Source: Acidobacteriota bacterium (GTDB taxonomy: Bacteria; Acidobacteriota; UBA6911). From it: DNA of 61,995 bases. Below are positions 44,125-52,898 of this stretch, piece after piece. Made by a program: the position numbers and the translations under genes. How positions within the stretch are numbered: position 1 is the stretch's first letter; every line of letters starts with the position of its first letter. Under the pieces are notes generated by a model. The model did not search any database. It was not told the DNA's origin and saw only the letters and a program-made list of their open reading frames with translations. The stretch lies in contig JAFGIY010000132.1 of assembly GCA_016929335.1 (NCBI GenBank), forward strand, positions 1 through 61,995. Reading direction: 5' to 3'.

Positions 44125-45000
44125 CTAATTTTCATTGAGATGGAAAGTCAGGAAATCGCCCACAAAAATAATGTGTTCGAGCGGAAGACTCTCCGGTTTG
44201 ATTTTGGATTCAATGGTATCCAGATTCCCGCTGATGATGCTCTGTTTGTCTTTATATCCCGCATAGAAAACCACCGCAATAGGTGTTTCCGATGCGTAGT
44301 GCATCTTCAGTTTGCGGATTATTTCCGCAAAGTCTGTTCGATGCGTAAAAATGGCCATTGTGCAACGGTGCGCAGCAAGGGCTTCCAGCCGGTCCTGGCT
44401 CTGAGGCCGATCCGTTGTCAAGATTATGGAGTGCGTCTGAGAAGCCCATGTGCCGTCACGCTTGAGAGCTGCCAACCCCGCATTAAAGGAGCTGATTCCG
44501 GGGACGACTTCCAGATGGACATCCTTAAACTCCTCGAACATCCACACCCAGGGGCCGAAGATAAGAGGATCTCCGCTGTCCACAAAGACAACTTGCTTTC
44601 CCTGCGCCACAGCCTGTCTTACTTCGACAACCAGAGATTCTCTGCCGATATCGGATTTGGACACTGTCACGCTCTTAGCTTTACCGGCTTTCGTTTTCGC
44701 TATTCGTGCATGATGTCGGGTAACGCTTTCCGAAAGCTCTCTGTAGTCTTTACCCTTCAGATACGCGGCAAAACGCTCCCGGATATCCTTGCTTAAAGAG
44801 TAGATGATGTCGGCTTCCTCAATAAGCCTCATCGCTTTTACGGTTGCCAGATCCGGATCTCCCGGTCCCAATCCCACCAGATACACTCCGGCGGTTTTCC
44901 CATAAGCCGGATGCCACAATAAAAGCATTCCGAATAAAAGCAACACTGCCAATCTTTGGCATGCCGCCTGCAGATGCATGAGTCTCGCTATTAGTGTCAT
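44125..45000 (-). CDS. tetrapyrrole methylase-fold protein with an export signal
   Basis: A 291-residue protein of the precorrin/uroporphyrin methylase superfamily. GVYLVGLGPGDPDLATVKA (39-57) is the SAM-family N-terminal motif, VFVDSGDPLIFG (138-149) the second, and VPGISSFNAGLAALK (166-180) the third. Residues 1-34 form a textbook signal peptide (RLAVLLLFGMLLLWHPAYG). I find no in-frame ATG after it that would make a cytoplasmic version. Methylases of this fold are cytoplasmic because they need SAM, so export is unexpected. It is the first gene of an operon with FmdE-like and TupA-like proteins, all exported. Confidence 0.8.
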   Translation of the reverse strand: MTLIARLMHLQAACQRLAVLLLFGMLLLWHPAYGKTAGVYLVGLGPGDPDLATVKAMRLIEEADIIYSLSKDIRERFAAYLKGKDYRELSESVTRHHARIAKTKAGKAKSVTVSKSDIGRESLVVEVRQAVAQGKQVVFVDSGDPLIFGPWVWMFEEFKDVHLEVVPGISSFNAGLAALKRDGTWASQTHSIILTTDRPQSQDRLEALAAHRCTMAIFTHRTDFAEIIRKLKMHYASETPIAVVFYAGYKDKQSIISGNLDTIESKIKPESLPLEHIIFVGDFLTFHLNEN

Positions 45001-45621
45001 CAGAATCTTTCTCGGACCTTTCCAATTTGTCAGTCAAGGATCGCTAAACCGTGACCCGATTTTCAGGTTAGAGAAAACTTTACCATGTAATTATTTCACC
45101 CTAAAAGTAATATTATGTCAGCTATTGTCAGCGTTTTTTGAATAGGGAGAACGGCAGAGGTGATGAGAAAGCCTTTATGTAATCCGTTGGGAGATCCCCG
45201 GGCTCTGCCCTGACTGTTACTTACACTTGACACTGTGGGCGTGCTTCCTCATGTGGGTCGCGGCTTCAGCCGCGACAGATTAATCTTATGTTTGAGAAAT
45301 AAATGCCTGCCCTTCTGTTTGCACGAATTTGTGGCGGCTGAAGCCGCAACCGACATTTTTAACGGCAAGCCTGTTTCCTTCCTATTAAGCTTAAATCATC
45401 TCGTTGGAAGTGAATGAGTCCCCAGTCCCTGAAGTGAAATTACTTACAATATCTGACAAATAATAATATATTATCAACTCAAATTACTTATTATAGGGTA
45501 CATGTTGGCCAGACTGGATTCCCTGCAAGCTTTACCTTGGCGCGGAGACGAAATGTGCCGTGGCTTTTAGGAAATAGAGCCTTAGAGTGGGGAGAAACAA
45601 TATGAGGCGAGGGGACTCTCA
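45001..45621. other. gene-free interval with a palindromic repeat
   Basis: About 620 nt between divergent operons. It contains the repeat at 45257-45350 and is otherwise AT-rich, with no ORF of good quality. The promoter of the methylase operon must lie in its left part and that of the 45622 gene in its right part. I looked for a cobalamin or molybdenum-cofactor riboswitch and saw no convincing consensus. Confidence 0.5.
45257..45350. repeat. hairpin repeat pair (GCGGCTTCAGCCGC type)
   Basis: GTCGCGGCTTCAGCCGCGAC at 45257-45276 is itself a 9-bp hairpin, and GTGGCGGCTGAAGCCGCAAC at 45331-45350 is a related copy in inverse order. The 54 nt between could be looped out. A similar element, gcgcggcttctgcgccgaag, occurs near 52776. 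Confidence 0.65.
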
Positions 45622-46035
45622 ATGAAGCCGCGCAAGGCGGAAGCCGATTCAGATGGGCTGAATGCCGTAAAGCTCCATGCAGAAGAACTGCTTAAGGTCA
45701 TTGATGATATTAATTTAGCTCGAGCGCTGGGTGTCTGTCCCGGAATGCTGCGTGTCATGACGCAAAACAGGCTTTATGAAGAAATTCCTGAAAAGGCCGG
45801 CGCGATACTGGCAAGACTCGAAGCGCTCTCCGCGATGATCGAGAACAACGAGCTGCAGAACTGGTTCGTTACAGATGGGGCTATAGTCATGCATGCGATT
45901 GCGCAAAAGGCATTGCTGTCCGCCGCGGCCAATCACCCTCTCTCGATAATCAACGGCGACATTACATTTAATAAAGAATCGTTTCTCCGAATGACACTGG
46001 CATTGACAGAGCCCGGAGGAAGCCAAATCAACTAG
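45622..46035 (+). CDS. hypothetical helical protein upstream of the aldehyde oxidoreductase
   Basis: A 137-residue protein I do not recognise. It is predominantly helical (LHAEELLKVIDDINLARALG, EKAGAILARLEALSAMIE) with a Cys in GVCPGMLRV and no signal peptide. A regulator or accessory factor for the downstream gene is possible because it ends 170 nt before it on the same strand. The ATG follows GGGGACTCTCA, a weak ribosome site. Confidence 0.55.
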   Translation: MKPRKAEADSDGLNAVKLHAEELLKVIDDINLARALGVCPGMLRVMTQNRLYEEIPEKAGAILARLEALSAMIENNELQNWFVTDGAIVMHAIAQKALLSAAANHPLSIINGDITFNKESFLRMTLALTEPGGSQIN

Positions 46036-46206
46036 AGGGGGAGTGTTGGCTTTCGAGCTCCGTCCTGCCGACAGATTACCGATTTCCCAGGCGTTTTCCC
46101 GAAATGTACTTCAATCAATCAAGGCTTTTGTATTCGGATGTGAGCATGGTTTTTAGGGCCCGTCCGGCCGCAAAAGACTCAACAATCGCAAAACAAGGAT
46201 GAGAAC

Positions 46207-49038
46207 ATGAAACTAACAAGAATGAGCCTGATTATTAATGGTGTTGAGAGATTTGTTCTCTGCGACCCTGAGAAAGACAACCTTGCAGTGGCAATCCGGC
46301 GGTTGGGCCTTACCGGTACGAAGATCGGATGCGGGACGGGAGTATGCGGCGCCTGCTCCGTAATTCTGAACGGCAAGGTGGTTCGTTCCTGCACGAGAAA
46401 GATGAAGAGCGTCCCCGAATACAGTGAAATCACCACGATTGAAGGGATCGGCACTCCTCAGCATTTGCATCCTCTGCAGCAGGCATGGATCACCTATGGC
46501 GGCGTCCAGTGCGGTTTCTGTTCGCCCGGCTTTATTGTTTCTGCCTATCAGTTGCTGGCGGAGAATCCCTCTCCCACCCGTGAAGAAGTGCGCGAATGGT
46601 TCCAGAAGCATAGAAACATCTGCCGCTGCACCGGCTACAAGCCTCTTGTGGATTCCGTGATGGCTGCGGCCAGGGTGGTGCGCGGTGAAGTCACGATGAA
46701 AGACATTACATATGATTTCGCAGGCGAGAAAGAGATCTATGGTTCCGCACATCCCAGGCCATCCGCGCTGGCGAAGGTCTGCGGTCTTACAGACTATGGA
46801 GATGATCTCAAGCTGAAGATGCCCGAAGGTACCGCCTACCTGGCGGTTGCCATTTCCGAAGTCCCTCACGCGAAAATCATCAGTATCGATACGTCGGAAG
46901 CTGAAAAGATGCCCGGTGTTATCAAGGTGATGACCGCAAAGGATGTGAAGGGTCCCAATAACATGGCATCTCCCGCAGTGATTCCACGCCAGAAGGGTAA
47001 AGGCATCACGGAATTCCCGATCATCGCGGGCAAGAAGATCTGCAGACGTGGCGATGTCGTCGCTCTGGTTGCGGCGGATACGGAGGAGCATGCCCGTGCT
47101 GCCGCCAAGAAGGTCAAGCAGAACCTGGAAATCCTTCCCGCGTACATGACCTTCCCCGAGGCCGCAATGCCCAACGCCATCCAGCTCCATGAAACGCTGC
47201 CGAACTTTTATATGGAGCAGCCGGTTTTCAAGGGCAGAGACACTGCAGAAGTGTTCGAGGAAGCTGCCTTTGTCGCCGAGGGAAGTTTCCATTCCCAGCA
47301 CGAGCCCCATCTGCCAATTGAACCGGATGTGGTTCAGGGCTATTGGGGCACGGACGGAATGCTGACCATTCAGTGCAAATCGCAATCCATTGATGAGTCC
47401 AGAGATGCCGTCGCCTTGGGGTGTGGAATCTCCAAGGAAAATCTCCGCATGATACTGAATCCTGTCGGCGGATCTTTCGGGTATTCTACGAGCTCCAATA
47501 CGTATGCCCTGGTTGCTACGGCTGTCCAGAACCTGAATATGCCGTGCTCTCTGACACTGAGCTACGATGAATTCAATCATATGACGGGTAAAAGATCCGC
47601 CACCTTCACGAACGGAAGAATTGCCTGTGATAAGGAAGGCAGGATTATCGCTGCCGAATACGATGTTGCTCTTGATCACGGCGCTTATGCTGTCGTAGCC
47701 GGGCATATTTTCAACAACCTGGTTTCCGTCGGATTCCACGGCTACAACATACCCAATTTCAAAGCTCTTGCTCGCGGTGGTTCATCGAACCATGCTTTCA
47801 ATACCGCCTATCGCGGCTTCGGTTCGCCCCAGATATACACTTGTACCGAGGCCCTGATTGACATGATCGCCGAAAAGGCCGGCATGGATCCATGGGAATT
47901 CCGATATAAGAATGCCGCCAGACCGGGCGACCTTACAGTCAACAGCCGCCCCTATCACAACTACATCTATCCCGGATTGCTGGAAAAAATCAAGCCGGTA
48001 TACGACAAGTATAAAGCCGAGGCTGAAGCGGCGAGGGCTAAGGGCCGGCATGTCGGCGTCGGCTTGAGCCTGGGTGGATTCATCATTACCATCGGTATGT
48101 TCGACAAGGCGGAGGTAGCACTCGAACTGAATGCCGATGGTACGATCACCCACTACAATACCTGGGAAGACATGGGTCAGGGCGGCGACATCGGCACGCT
48201 GACTCACACCGTAAAAGCGCTTGCGCCTCTCGGCATCACTGCCGACAAGGTGAAGCTGATAATGAACGACAGCAAAATCTGCCCGGATACCGGGCTGGCT
48301 GCTGCCAGTCGTTCTCACTACATGGCCGGCAACGCCACCATCGATGCCGCCAACAAGCTGATGGATGCCATGCGCAAGAAGGATGGCACGTATCGCACTC
48401 ACGCCGAAATGGCAGCTGAAGGCATTCCCACGAAATATGTCGGTCACTATGACCAGTTCAACATCGGCTTGCCTCCCGGTTTGGATCCGAACACCGGCCA
48501 GGGCGAGAAAAATCCGACTTACATGTATGGCATCAACTGTGCTCAAGTTGAAGTTGATGTCAAAACCGGCAAAACAAAAGTTTTGAAATTCACATGGGTC
48601 GGCGATGTCGGGACCGTAGGCAACAAACTCGCCGTTGAGGGCCAGGGCTACGGAGGAATTTCGCACGCCATAGGCTTCGCTCTCAGCGAGGATTACGACG
48701 CTCAGGATAAACACGGAAACATGGTCGGTTGCGGAGTGCCTACAATCGACATGATTCCCGATGATTTCAATCTTATCTTTCAGGAGACTCCCCGCCCGGC
48801 CGGACCCCACGGTTCCTGCGGCTGTTCCGAGGTTTTCCAGAGTTCCAACCACATGGCGGTCATCAATGCCATCAACAACGCCTGCGGCATTCGCATCTAT
48901 TCCCTGCCTGCAACTCCCGAAAAGGTAAAGGCAGCTTATGAAGCGAAGAAGCGAGGCGAAGACCTGACTCCTCCGAAATACTTCCTCGGCAACGATTTGG
49001 AGGAAGAACTGGAGCTGATCAAGGCCAATCCGCTGTAA
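46207..49038 (+). CDS. Mop-type molybdenum aldehyde oxidoreductase (xanthine oxidase family)
   Basis: Single-chain enzyme of 943 residues that oxidises aldehydes to carboxylates using a molybdopterin cofactor and two [2Fe-2S] clusters, with no FAD domain. Cluster 1 ligands are Cys42, Cys47, Cys50 and Cys62 (CGTGVCGAC). Cluster 2 uses Cys102, Cys105, Cys139 and Cys141 (QCGFCSPGF, ICRCTGY). The Mo domain has GSFGYSTS, AYRGFGSPQ and GSCGCSEVFQ, in which Glu875 corresponds to the catalytic base (Glu869 in D. gigas Mop). The length matches Mop (907 residues). ATG 46207 has AAGGATGAG upstream. Electrons probably leave through the protein at 49159. Confidence 0.92.
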   Translation: MKLTRMSLIINGVERFVLCDPEKDNLAVAIRRLGLTGTKIGCGTGVCGACSVILNGKVVRSCTRKMKSVPEYSEITTIEGIGTPQHLHPLQQAWITYGGVQCGFCSPGFIVSAYQLLAENPSPTREEVREWFQKHRNICRCTGYKPLVDSVMAAARVVRGEVTMKDITYDFAGEKEIYGSAHPRPSALAKVCGLTDYGDDLKLKMPEGTAYLAVAISEVPHAKIISIDTSEAEKMPGVIKVMTAKDVKGPNNMASPAVIPRQKGKGITEFPIIAGKKICRRGDVVALVAADTEEHARAAAKKVKQNLEILPAYMTFPEAAMPNAIQLHETLPNFYMEQPVFKGRDTAEVFEEAAFVAEGSFHSQHEPHLPIEPDVVQGYWGTDGMLTIQCKSQSIDESRDAVALGCGISKENLRMILNPVGGSFGYSTSSNTYALVATAVQNLNMPCSLTLSYDEFNHMTGKRSATFTNGRIACDKEGRIIAAEYDVALDHGAYAVVAGHIFNNLVSVGFHGYNIPNFKALARGGSSNHAFNTAYRGFGSPQIYTCTEALIDMIAEKAGMDPWEFRYKNAARPGDLTVNSRPYHNYIYPGLLEKIKPVYDKYKAEAEAARAKGRHVGVGLSLGGFIITIGMFDKAEVALELNADGTITHYNTWEDMGQGGDIGTLTHTVKALAPLGITADKVKLIMNDSKICPDTGLAAASRSHYMAGNATIDAANKLMDAMRKKDGTYRTHAEMAAEGIPTKYVGHYDQFNIGLPPGLDPNTGQGEKNPTYMYGINCAQVEVDVKTGKTKVLKFTWVGDVGTVGNKLAVEGQGYGGISHAIGFALSEDYDAQDKHGNMVGCGVPTIDMIPDDFNLIFQETPRPAGPHGSCGCSEVFQSSNHMAVINAINNACGIRIYSLPATPEKVKAAYEAKKRGEDLTPPKYFLGNDLEEELELIKANPL

Positions 49039-49049
49039 AAGAAAAAGGA

Positions 49050-49119
49050 GCCACGGATTTCACGAATTTCTCGAACTATAAATCTTAGGCAGATTTGAGT
49101 AATTTGTGGAATTCGTGGC
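49050..49119. terminator. palindromic repeat after the aldehyde oxidoreductase
   Basis: GCCACGGATTTCACGAATT (from 49050) pairs with AATTTGTGGAATTCGTGGC (49101-49119), followed by GTTTTTCTTTT. It lies 12 nt after the stop of the aldehyde oxidoreductase and is a likely (perhaps partial) terminator. Same family as 40379 and 12095. Confidence 0.65.
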
Positions 49120-49158
49120 GTTTTTCTTTTCGATGAGCGCGTTTTACAATTAATATGT

Positions 49159-51402
49159 ATGAAGCTTGAAGATTCTACTGCTTACACTGCGAGGTGCTTT
49201 CATGGTGAGCCGGCCTCTTGTTCCTACGCCTGCCCTTTCCGCATGGATATCCGTGCATTTCTGGAGAAGGCAAGTAAAGGGAGATGGCTGCCTGCCTACA
49301 AGACATTTCGGAACGCTGCTGTTTTCCCCGTGATTGTCAGCATCCTCTGCGACCAGCCATGCAGAGCTCATTGCCAGCGCACACTGCTGGGCGACGAGGC
49401 AATAGCCTTGCGCGACCTTGAAGTTGCCTGCATCCGGTATGCAAAAAATCGCAAGCCGGAGTCCTATTACATACCGCCGAAGGATAAGCGTATTGCCATA
49501 GTCGGCGCCGGTGTCGCAGGCCTTTCGTGCGCGCTGAATCTTGCCCAGAAGAAATTCCTTGTCACCGTATTCGAAAAGGAAGAAGGCTGGGGCGGATCTC
49601 TTCGCAGCCACCCGCGTTTTACCGAATTCGATGCGGATATTGCTCTGCAGTTTTCCACCGTCAAAGCCGAATTCCGATTCGGAACGGAGATCCAATCGCT
49701 TGATGAACTTCCGGAATTCGACGCCGTTTATGTCGCGACGGGATCCGGGGGCAATTCTTTCGGGCTTTTCGAGAGTTGGGAAGGCGATTTATTCACCACT
49801 TCGGCTCCCAAGGTCTTTATGGGCGGCGAACTCTGCGGCGCAGCACTCATAGAGGGCATTGCCCAGGGCATTAAAGCATCTCTGGCCATTGAAGTGTTCC
49901 TGCAGACGGGCAAAGCCGCTCGCACTTATAATCATCCCGACAAAAACTACTGTGATCGGTACCTGGACCACAACGGCAAGGTCTCCGTGCCGCTCGTAGA
50001 GGCTTCTTCTCCCGACGGCTATACCGAGGAGGAAGCAAAAGCGGAGGCATCACGCTGCCTTCAGTGCGATTGTGTCAAGTGCATGGCGGCCTGCGAGATG
50101 CTGAAGCGCTTCCGCAAGAATCCACACAAGATAGCCGTCGAGGTCTTTAACGATATGGGGGTTAATCCTCCCTTCTCCGTTCACACGCTGACCAGAGAGG
50201 TCTACTCCTGCAACATCTGCGGCTACTGTAAATCCATATGTCCGGAAAGCGTGGACATGGGAGCATTGCTTCAGTTCTCACGCGCTGCGCGTATGAGCGC
50301 GGGCATTCATCCCATAGCGCTTCACGATTTCTGGCTGCGCGAAATGGATTTCGCCGCTTCGGAGGGTTCCTTCGCTTCCGCGCCGAAGGGAAAGGCTTCC
50401 TGTGAATATGCCTTCTACCCCGGTTGCCGGCTGGGCGCGTCGAATCCCGGACACGTGCTGAAATCGTATGACTTTTTGCTTCAGAAATATGGCGCCGGCA
50501 TCATTCTCGGCTGCTGCGGCGCTCCGGCCTACTGGGCGGGCGATGAAACACGCCTGCGCACCAATATCGAAAGGATCAGGCAGGATTGGAGCAATCTCGG
50601 AAAGCCGACTTTGATTTTCGCTTGCGCAACATGCGAAGGTCTTTTCCATCTGTTCCTGCCCGAAATAAAGCGGATTTCTCTCTACGAAGTTCTTGCCGAA
50701 GCGGATGAAATAACGCCGGCGCATGTTTTCGCAGAAGCAGCCGTGTTTGATCCCTGCGCAGCAAGGGGCGACAATGCGATGCAATCCGGGATCCGGAAGC
50801 TTGCCGGGAAAGCGGGCATTGCTCTGGAAGAACTTCGCGAACCGAACCGCTGCTGCGGATATGGCGGGCATATGCGCATCGCCAATCCATCATTGTATGA
50901 AGAAATAACACAGAACCGTGCCGAGGCGAGCGAAAAACCGTATATCGTCTACTGCGCCAACTGCAAAGAAGTTTTTGCCTCCCGGCGCAAGGAATGCGCT
51001 CATGCTCTGGATATGGTTTTCGGATTAAGGAGGGAGCCCGGGATCCCCAGTCTGGAGGAAAAGAGGAATAACAGCCTGATAGTAAAAAGGGAGCTCATGA
51101 AGAAAAACAGGGATATTGATTTCAAACCCGAAATTCATGAATGGGATAGCCTGAAACTGATAATCAGCGATGAATTGCTGGAAAGCATGAACAATAAGCT
51201 CATATCCGCCGCCGATCTCAGGGAAGCTATATGGCTGGCCGAGAACTCAGGAGACAGGTTCTACGATGAACGCGACGGTATGTGCATTTGCAGCATGATA
51301 AAGCCGGTCATTACCTATTGGGTTCAGTACAGAGAGACGGCTCCCAAAACCTATGAGATATTCAGCGCGTACTATCATCGCATGCGCTTTAATGAGGAAT
51401 AG
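49159..51402 (+). CDS. flavin/iron-sulfur electron-transfer protein with CCG domains (dicluster oxidoreductase)
   Basis: A 747-residue multi-domain redox protein. An N-terminal Cys-rich DPYD/GltD-type cluster domain has Cys13, Cys21, Cys25, Cys64, Cys68 and Cys72. A FAD-binding motif follows (RIAIVGAGVAGLSCALNLAQ, about 111-130). Then come CLQCDCVKCMAACEM and CNICGYCKSICPES ferredoxin-like clusters, then two CCG domains (LGCCGAPAYW and RCCGYGGHMR), as in heterodisulfide reductase HdrB/D. The C-terminal 100 residues are of unknown type. Such proteins are found next to Mop in Desulfovibrio (family labelled pyridine nucleotide-disulfide oxidoreductase/dicluster protein, from memory). It likely accepts electrons from the aldehyde oxidoreductase, perhaps passing them to NAD(P)+, ferredoxin or a disulfide. 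Confidence 0.85.
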   Translation: MKLEDSTAYTARCFHGEPASCSYACPFRMDIRAFLEKASKGRWLPAYKTFRNAAVFPVIVSILCDQPCRAHCQRTLLGDEAIALRDLEVACIRYAKNRKPESYYIPPKDKRIAIVGAGVAGLSCALNLAQKKFLVTVFEKEEGWGGSLRSHPRFTEFDADIALQFSTVKAEFRFGTEIQSLDELPEFDAVYVATGSGGNSFGLFESWEGDLFTTSAPKVFMGGELCGAALIEGIAQGIKASLAIEVFLQTGKAARTYNHPDKNYCDRYLDHNGKVSVPLVEASSPDGYTEEEAKAEASRCLQCDCVKCMAACEMLKRFRKNPHKIAVEVFNDMGVNPPFSVHTLTREVYSCNICGYCKSICPESVDMGALLQFSRAARMSAGIHPIALHDFWLREMDFAASEGSFASAPKGKASCEYAFYPGCRLGASNPGHVLKSYDFLLQKYGAGIILGCCGAPAYWAGDETRLRTNIERIRQDWSNLGKPTLIFACATCEGLFHLFLPEIKRISLYEVLAEADEITPAHVFAEAAVFDPCAARGDNAMQSGIRKLAGKAGIALEELREPNRCCGYGGHMRIANPSLYEEITQNRAEASEKPYIVYCANCKEVFASRRKECAHALDMVFGLRREPGIPSLEEKRNNSLIVKRELMKKNRDIDFKPEIHEWDSLKLIISDELLESMNNKLISAADLREAIWLAENSGDRFYDERDGMCICSMIKPVITYWVQYRETAPKTYEIFSAYYHRMRFNEE

Positions 51403-51407
51403 CTGCC

Positions 51408-51605
51408 GTGACCGCCGAAGAACGAATCTGGAAATGCGGAAAATGCAATGAAGAGCTTGTTGTGAAAAAGATCGTCTTTGCGTACCTCGGACACACCGTT
51501 GCCCACGAAGTGCAGGTCTGTCCAAAGTGCGGCAAGATTTTTATTCCTCAGGATCTGGCCGAAGGCAAAATGGCCGGGCTCGAGGAAAAACTCGAAGACA
51601 AATAA
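51408..51605 (+). CDS. small redox protein with two CxxC pairs (DVU_1557-like)
   Basis: A 65-residue protein starting at GTG 51408, five bases after the preceding stop. WKCGKCNEELV and VCPKCGKIF supply a zinc-ribbon or rubredoxin-like pair of CxxC motifs around a basic and aromatic core (KKIVFAYLGHTVAHEVQ). It fits the small redox proteins found beside Mop in Desulfovibrio vulgaris. It is probably an electron carrier or structural zinc partner of the aldehyde module. Confidence 0.78.
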   Translation: MTAEERIWKCGKCNEELVVKKIVFAYLGHTVAHEVQVCPKCGKIFIPQDLAEGKMAGLEEKLEDK

Positions 51606-51686
51606 ACGTTTTGCTTTTCATGCTTCCCGTTTCCGGTTCAACTCCCGCTTTTGTGCAACGGGAAATATAATTTTGGGATGGAATAA

Positions 51687-52091
51687 ATGAACGATACCGC
51701 CAGAGAGATATACAGGTTGAGCCAGGAAGGATATTGTTGCAGCCAGATCATGGTACAGATGGGCCTCGATGCACAGGGGGATGAAAATGCGCAACTGGTG
51801 GATGCCGTTGCCGGACTGTGCGGCGGTCTTTATTCCGGGTTGTGCTGCGGAACTCTAACCGGAGCCGCCTGCATGTTGTCGATTTTCGATAAGGATAAAG
51901 CGAAGCAGCACATGATTCCCAAACTGGTGGAATGGTTCCAGGCAACCTATACACAGCGGTACGGAGGCATCCGCTGCGACTGCATTATCGACGGGAATCC
52001 AATGACCAGACTGGAACGTTGCCCCAAAATCATGGAGAAAACGTTTGAAAAATGCCGCTCGCTTCTGGCTGAGTGCGGATATAAAATTTAA
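51687..52091 (+). CDS. C-GCAxxG-C-C family redox protein (DVU_1555-like)
   Basis: A 134-residue protein with the family pattern of a membrane-associated or FeS-binding helical protein: EGYCCSQIMVQMGLD, VAGLCGGLYSGLCCGTLTGA and the C-terminal CDCIIDGNPMTRLERCP and CRSLLAECG. These Cys clusters match the C_GCAxxG_C_C family, which is thought to bind a metal or cluster. Its position 82 nt after the small redox protein indicates the same operon. A D. vulgaris homologue sits in the mop neighbourhood as well. Confidence 0.8.
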   Translation: MNDTAREIYRLSQEGYCCSQIMVQMGLDAQGDENAQLVDAVAGLCGGLYSGLCCGTLTGAACMLSIFDKDKAKQHMIPKLVEWFQATYTQRYGGIRCDCIIDGNPMTRLERCPKIMEKTFEKCRSLLAECGYKI

Positions 52092-52269
52092 GATATGAAA
52101 GCTTTGTCCCGGAGGTTTCATCGATGCTGCTGAAGGCCCTTCATCTGCATGTCAACTGACCTCAAACATCCACTTTATCATTCCGCATTTTCCTCCAATT
52201 GCATATAATCCCGAAGAGAGATTTGTATCATTCATCATTTTCAGTTTTATAAGAGAAACCTCTGTCCCC

Positions 52270-52437
52270 ATGATTAAAGAGATGCTCACGACAAAGGACC
52301 TCGCAGAGTACTATGCTTCAGAGGCGATACGCATCTTTTGCCGCGTTCTGGACTCGGATGAATTCAGGAATAATATAGCCCGCATGGGAGGATAGAGAAC
52401 ATCCGATACGGGAAAAACCATTGCTGAAATGGGGTAA
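52270..52437 (+). pseudogene. remnant of a molybdate-type-binding-domain regulator
   Basis: From ATG 52270 the frame reads MIKEMLTTKDLAEYY, like the HTH start of excisionase-type regulators. It then runs AIRIFCRVLDSDEFRNNIAR with MGG to a TAG at 52393, and continues in frame TSDTGKTIAEMG to 52437. The second part resembles the C-terminal end of PBP-type regulators (the intact one at 57665 has LLDTLGRTAFRRELEGLGGY then DTRIAG). It appears to be a gene with an internal deletion and a stop. The match was made by eye on short segments. Confidence 0.4.
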
Positions 52438-52600
52438 TGTCTGCCGCCTCCAGGCGTGTAGGTATCGCCGATACTCTTGCTGAAGGTGGGATAAGGAACA
52501 CGGCTGGCCTATGAGGAAAACGCTGGAAGGATTCGGCCTCAAGCATGTCGCGGATACGATGGAGAAAAAGGGCAAACTGGGAACGTAATCCTGCTGGATT

Positions 52601-52652
52601 CATCTCCGTCCCGTCGGCGATCTATTTCTTTACAGCCGGCGGGACGGAGATG
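52601..52652. terminator. strong hairpin with one mismatch
   Basis: CATCTCCGTCCCGTCGGC (52601-52618) and GCCGGCGGGACGGAGATG (52635-52652) form an 18-bp stem with one mismatch and a 16-nt loop. The T-run that would make it intrinsic is weak (GTGGCGTTA), so it may be a terminator or an attenuator ahead of the aldehyde dehydrogenases. Confidence 0.6.
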
Positions 52653-52898
52653 TGGCGTTAATACCTTCGAATGATTCGAGCTTCTTAACCCGCTGTAATT
52701 TTTGTTGTTTCCCTCCTCGACTTCGCCCTAGACTATACGGGTTGTTCCTTTAGCGCCTGTAATCATCGATGTTGGCGCGGCTTCTGCGCCGAAGCCCTTA
52801 GAAATTATTGCATCAGGCAATAAGGGCCGAAACGCCCCATTAACAAATTTTTCGACAGCTTCGCAGGAGGTCCCAGCAACCACAACCGGGAGAGATCA

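Larger units (their letters stand above)
52092..52898. other. gene-poor interval with decayed sequence and repeats
   Basis: About 800 nt between the C-GCAxxG-C-C gene and the first aldehyde dehydrogenase. It holds the remnant at 52270-52437, a tiny 25-codon reading frame at about 52511, the hairpin at 52601-52652 and a GCGGCTTC-type hairpin near 52776. The promoter of the aldehyde dehydrogenases should be near its right end; I cannot assign it. Confidence 0.5.

Noticed and set aside
45001..45250. Cobalamin or molybdenum-cofactor riboswitch upstream of the exported methylase operon
   Set aside because: No recognisable consensus box on the minus strand despite the tempting gene content.
46213..47739. 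Minus-strand ORF of 508 codons
   Set aside because: Opposite the aldehyde oxidoreductase, whose cluster and Mo motifs are unambiguous; no recognisable domain in the minus frame.
47782..48852. Minus-strand ORF of 356 codons
   Set aside because: Also a shadow of the aldehyde oxidoreductase gene.
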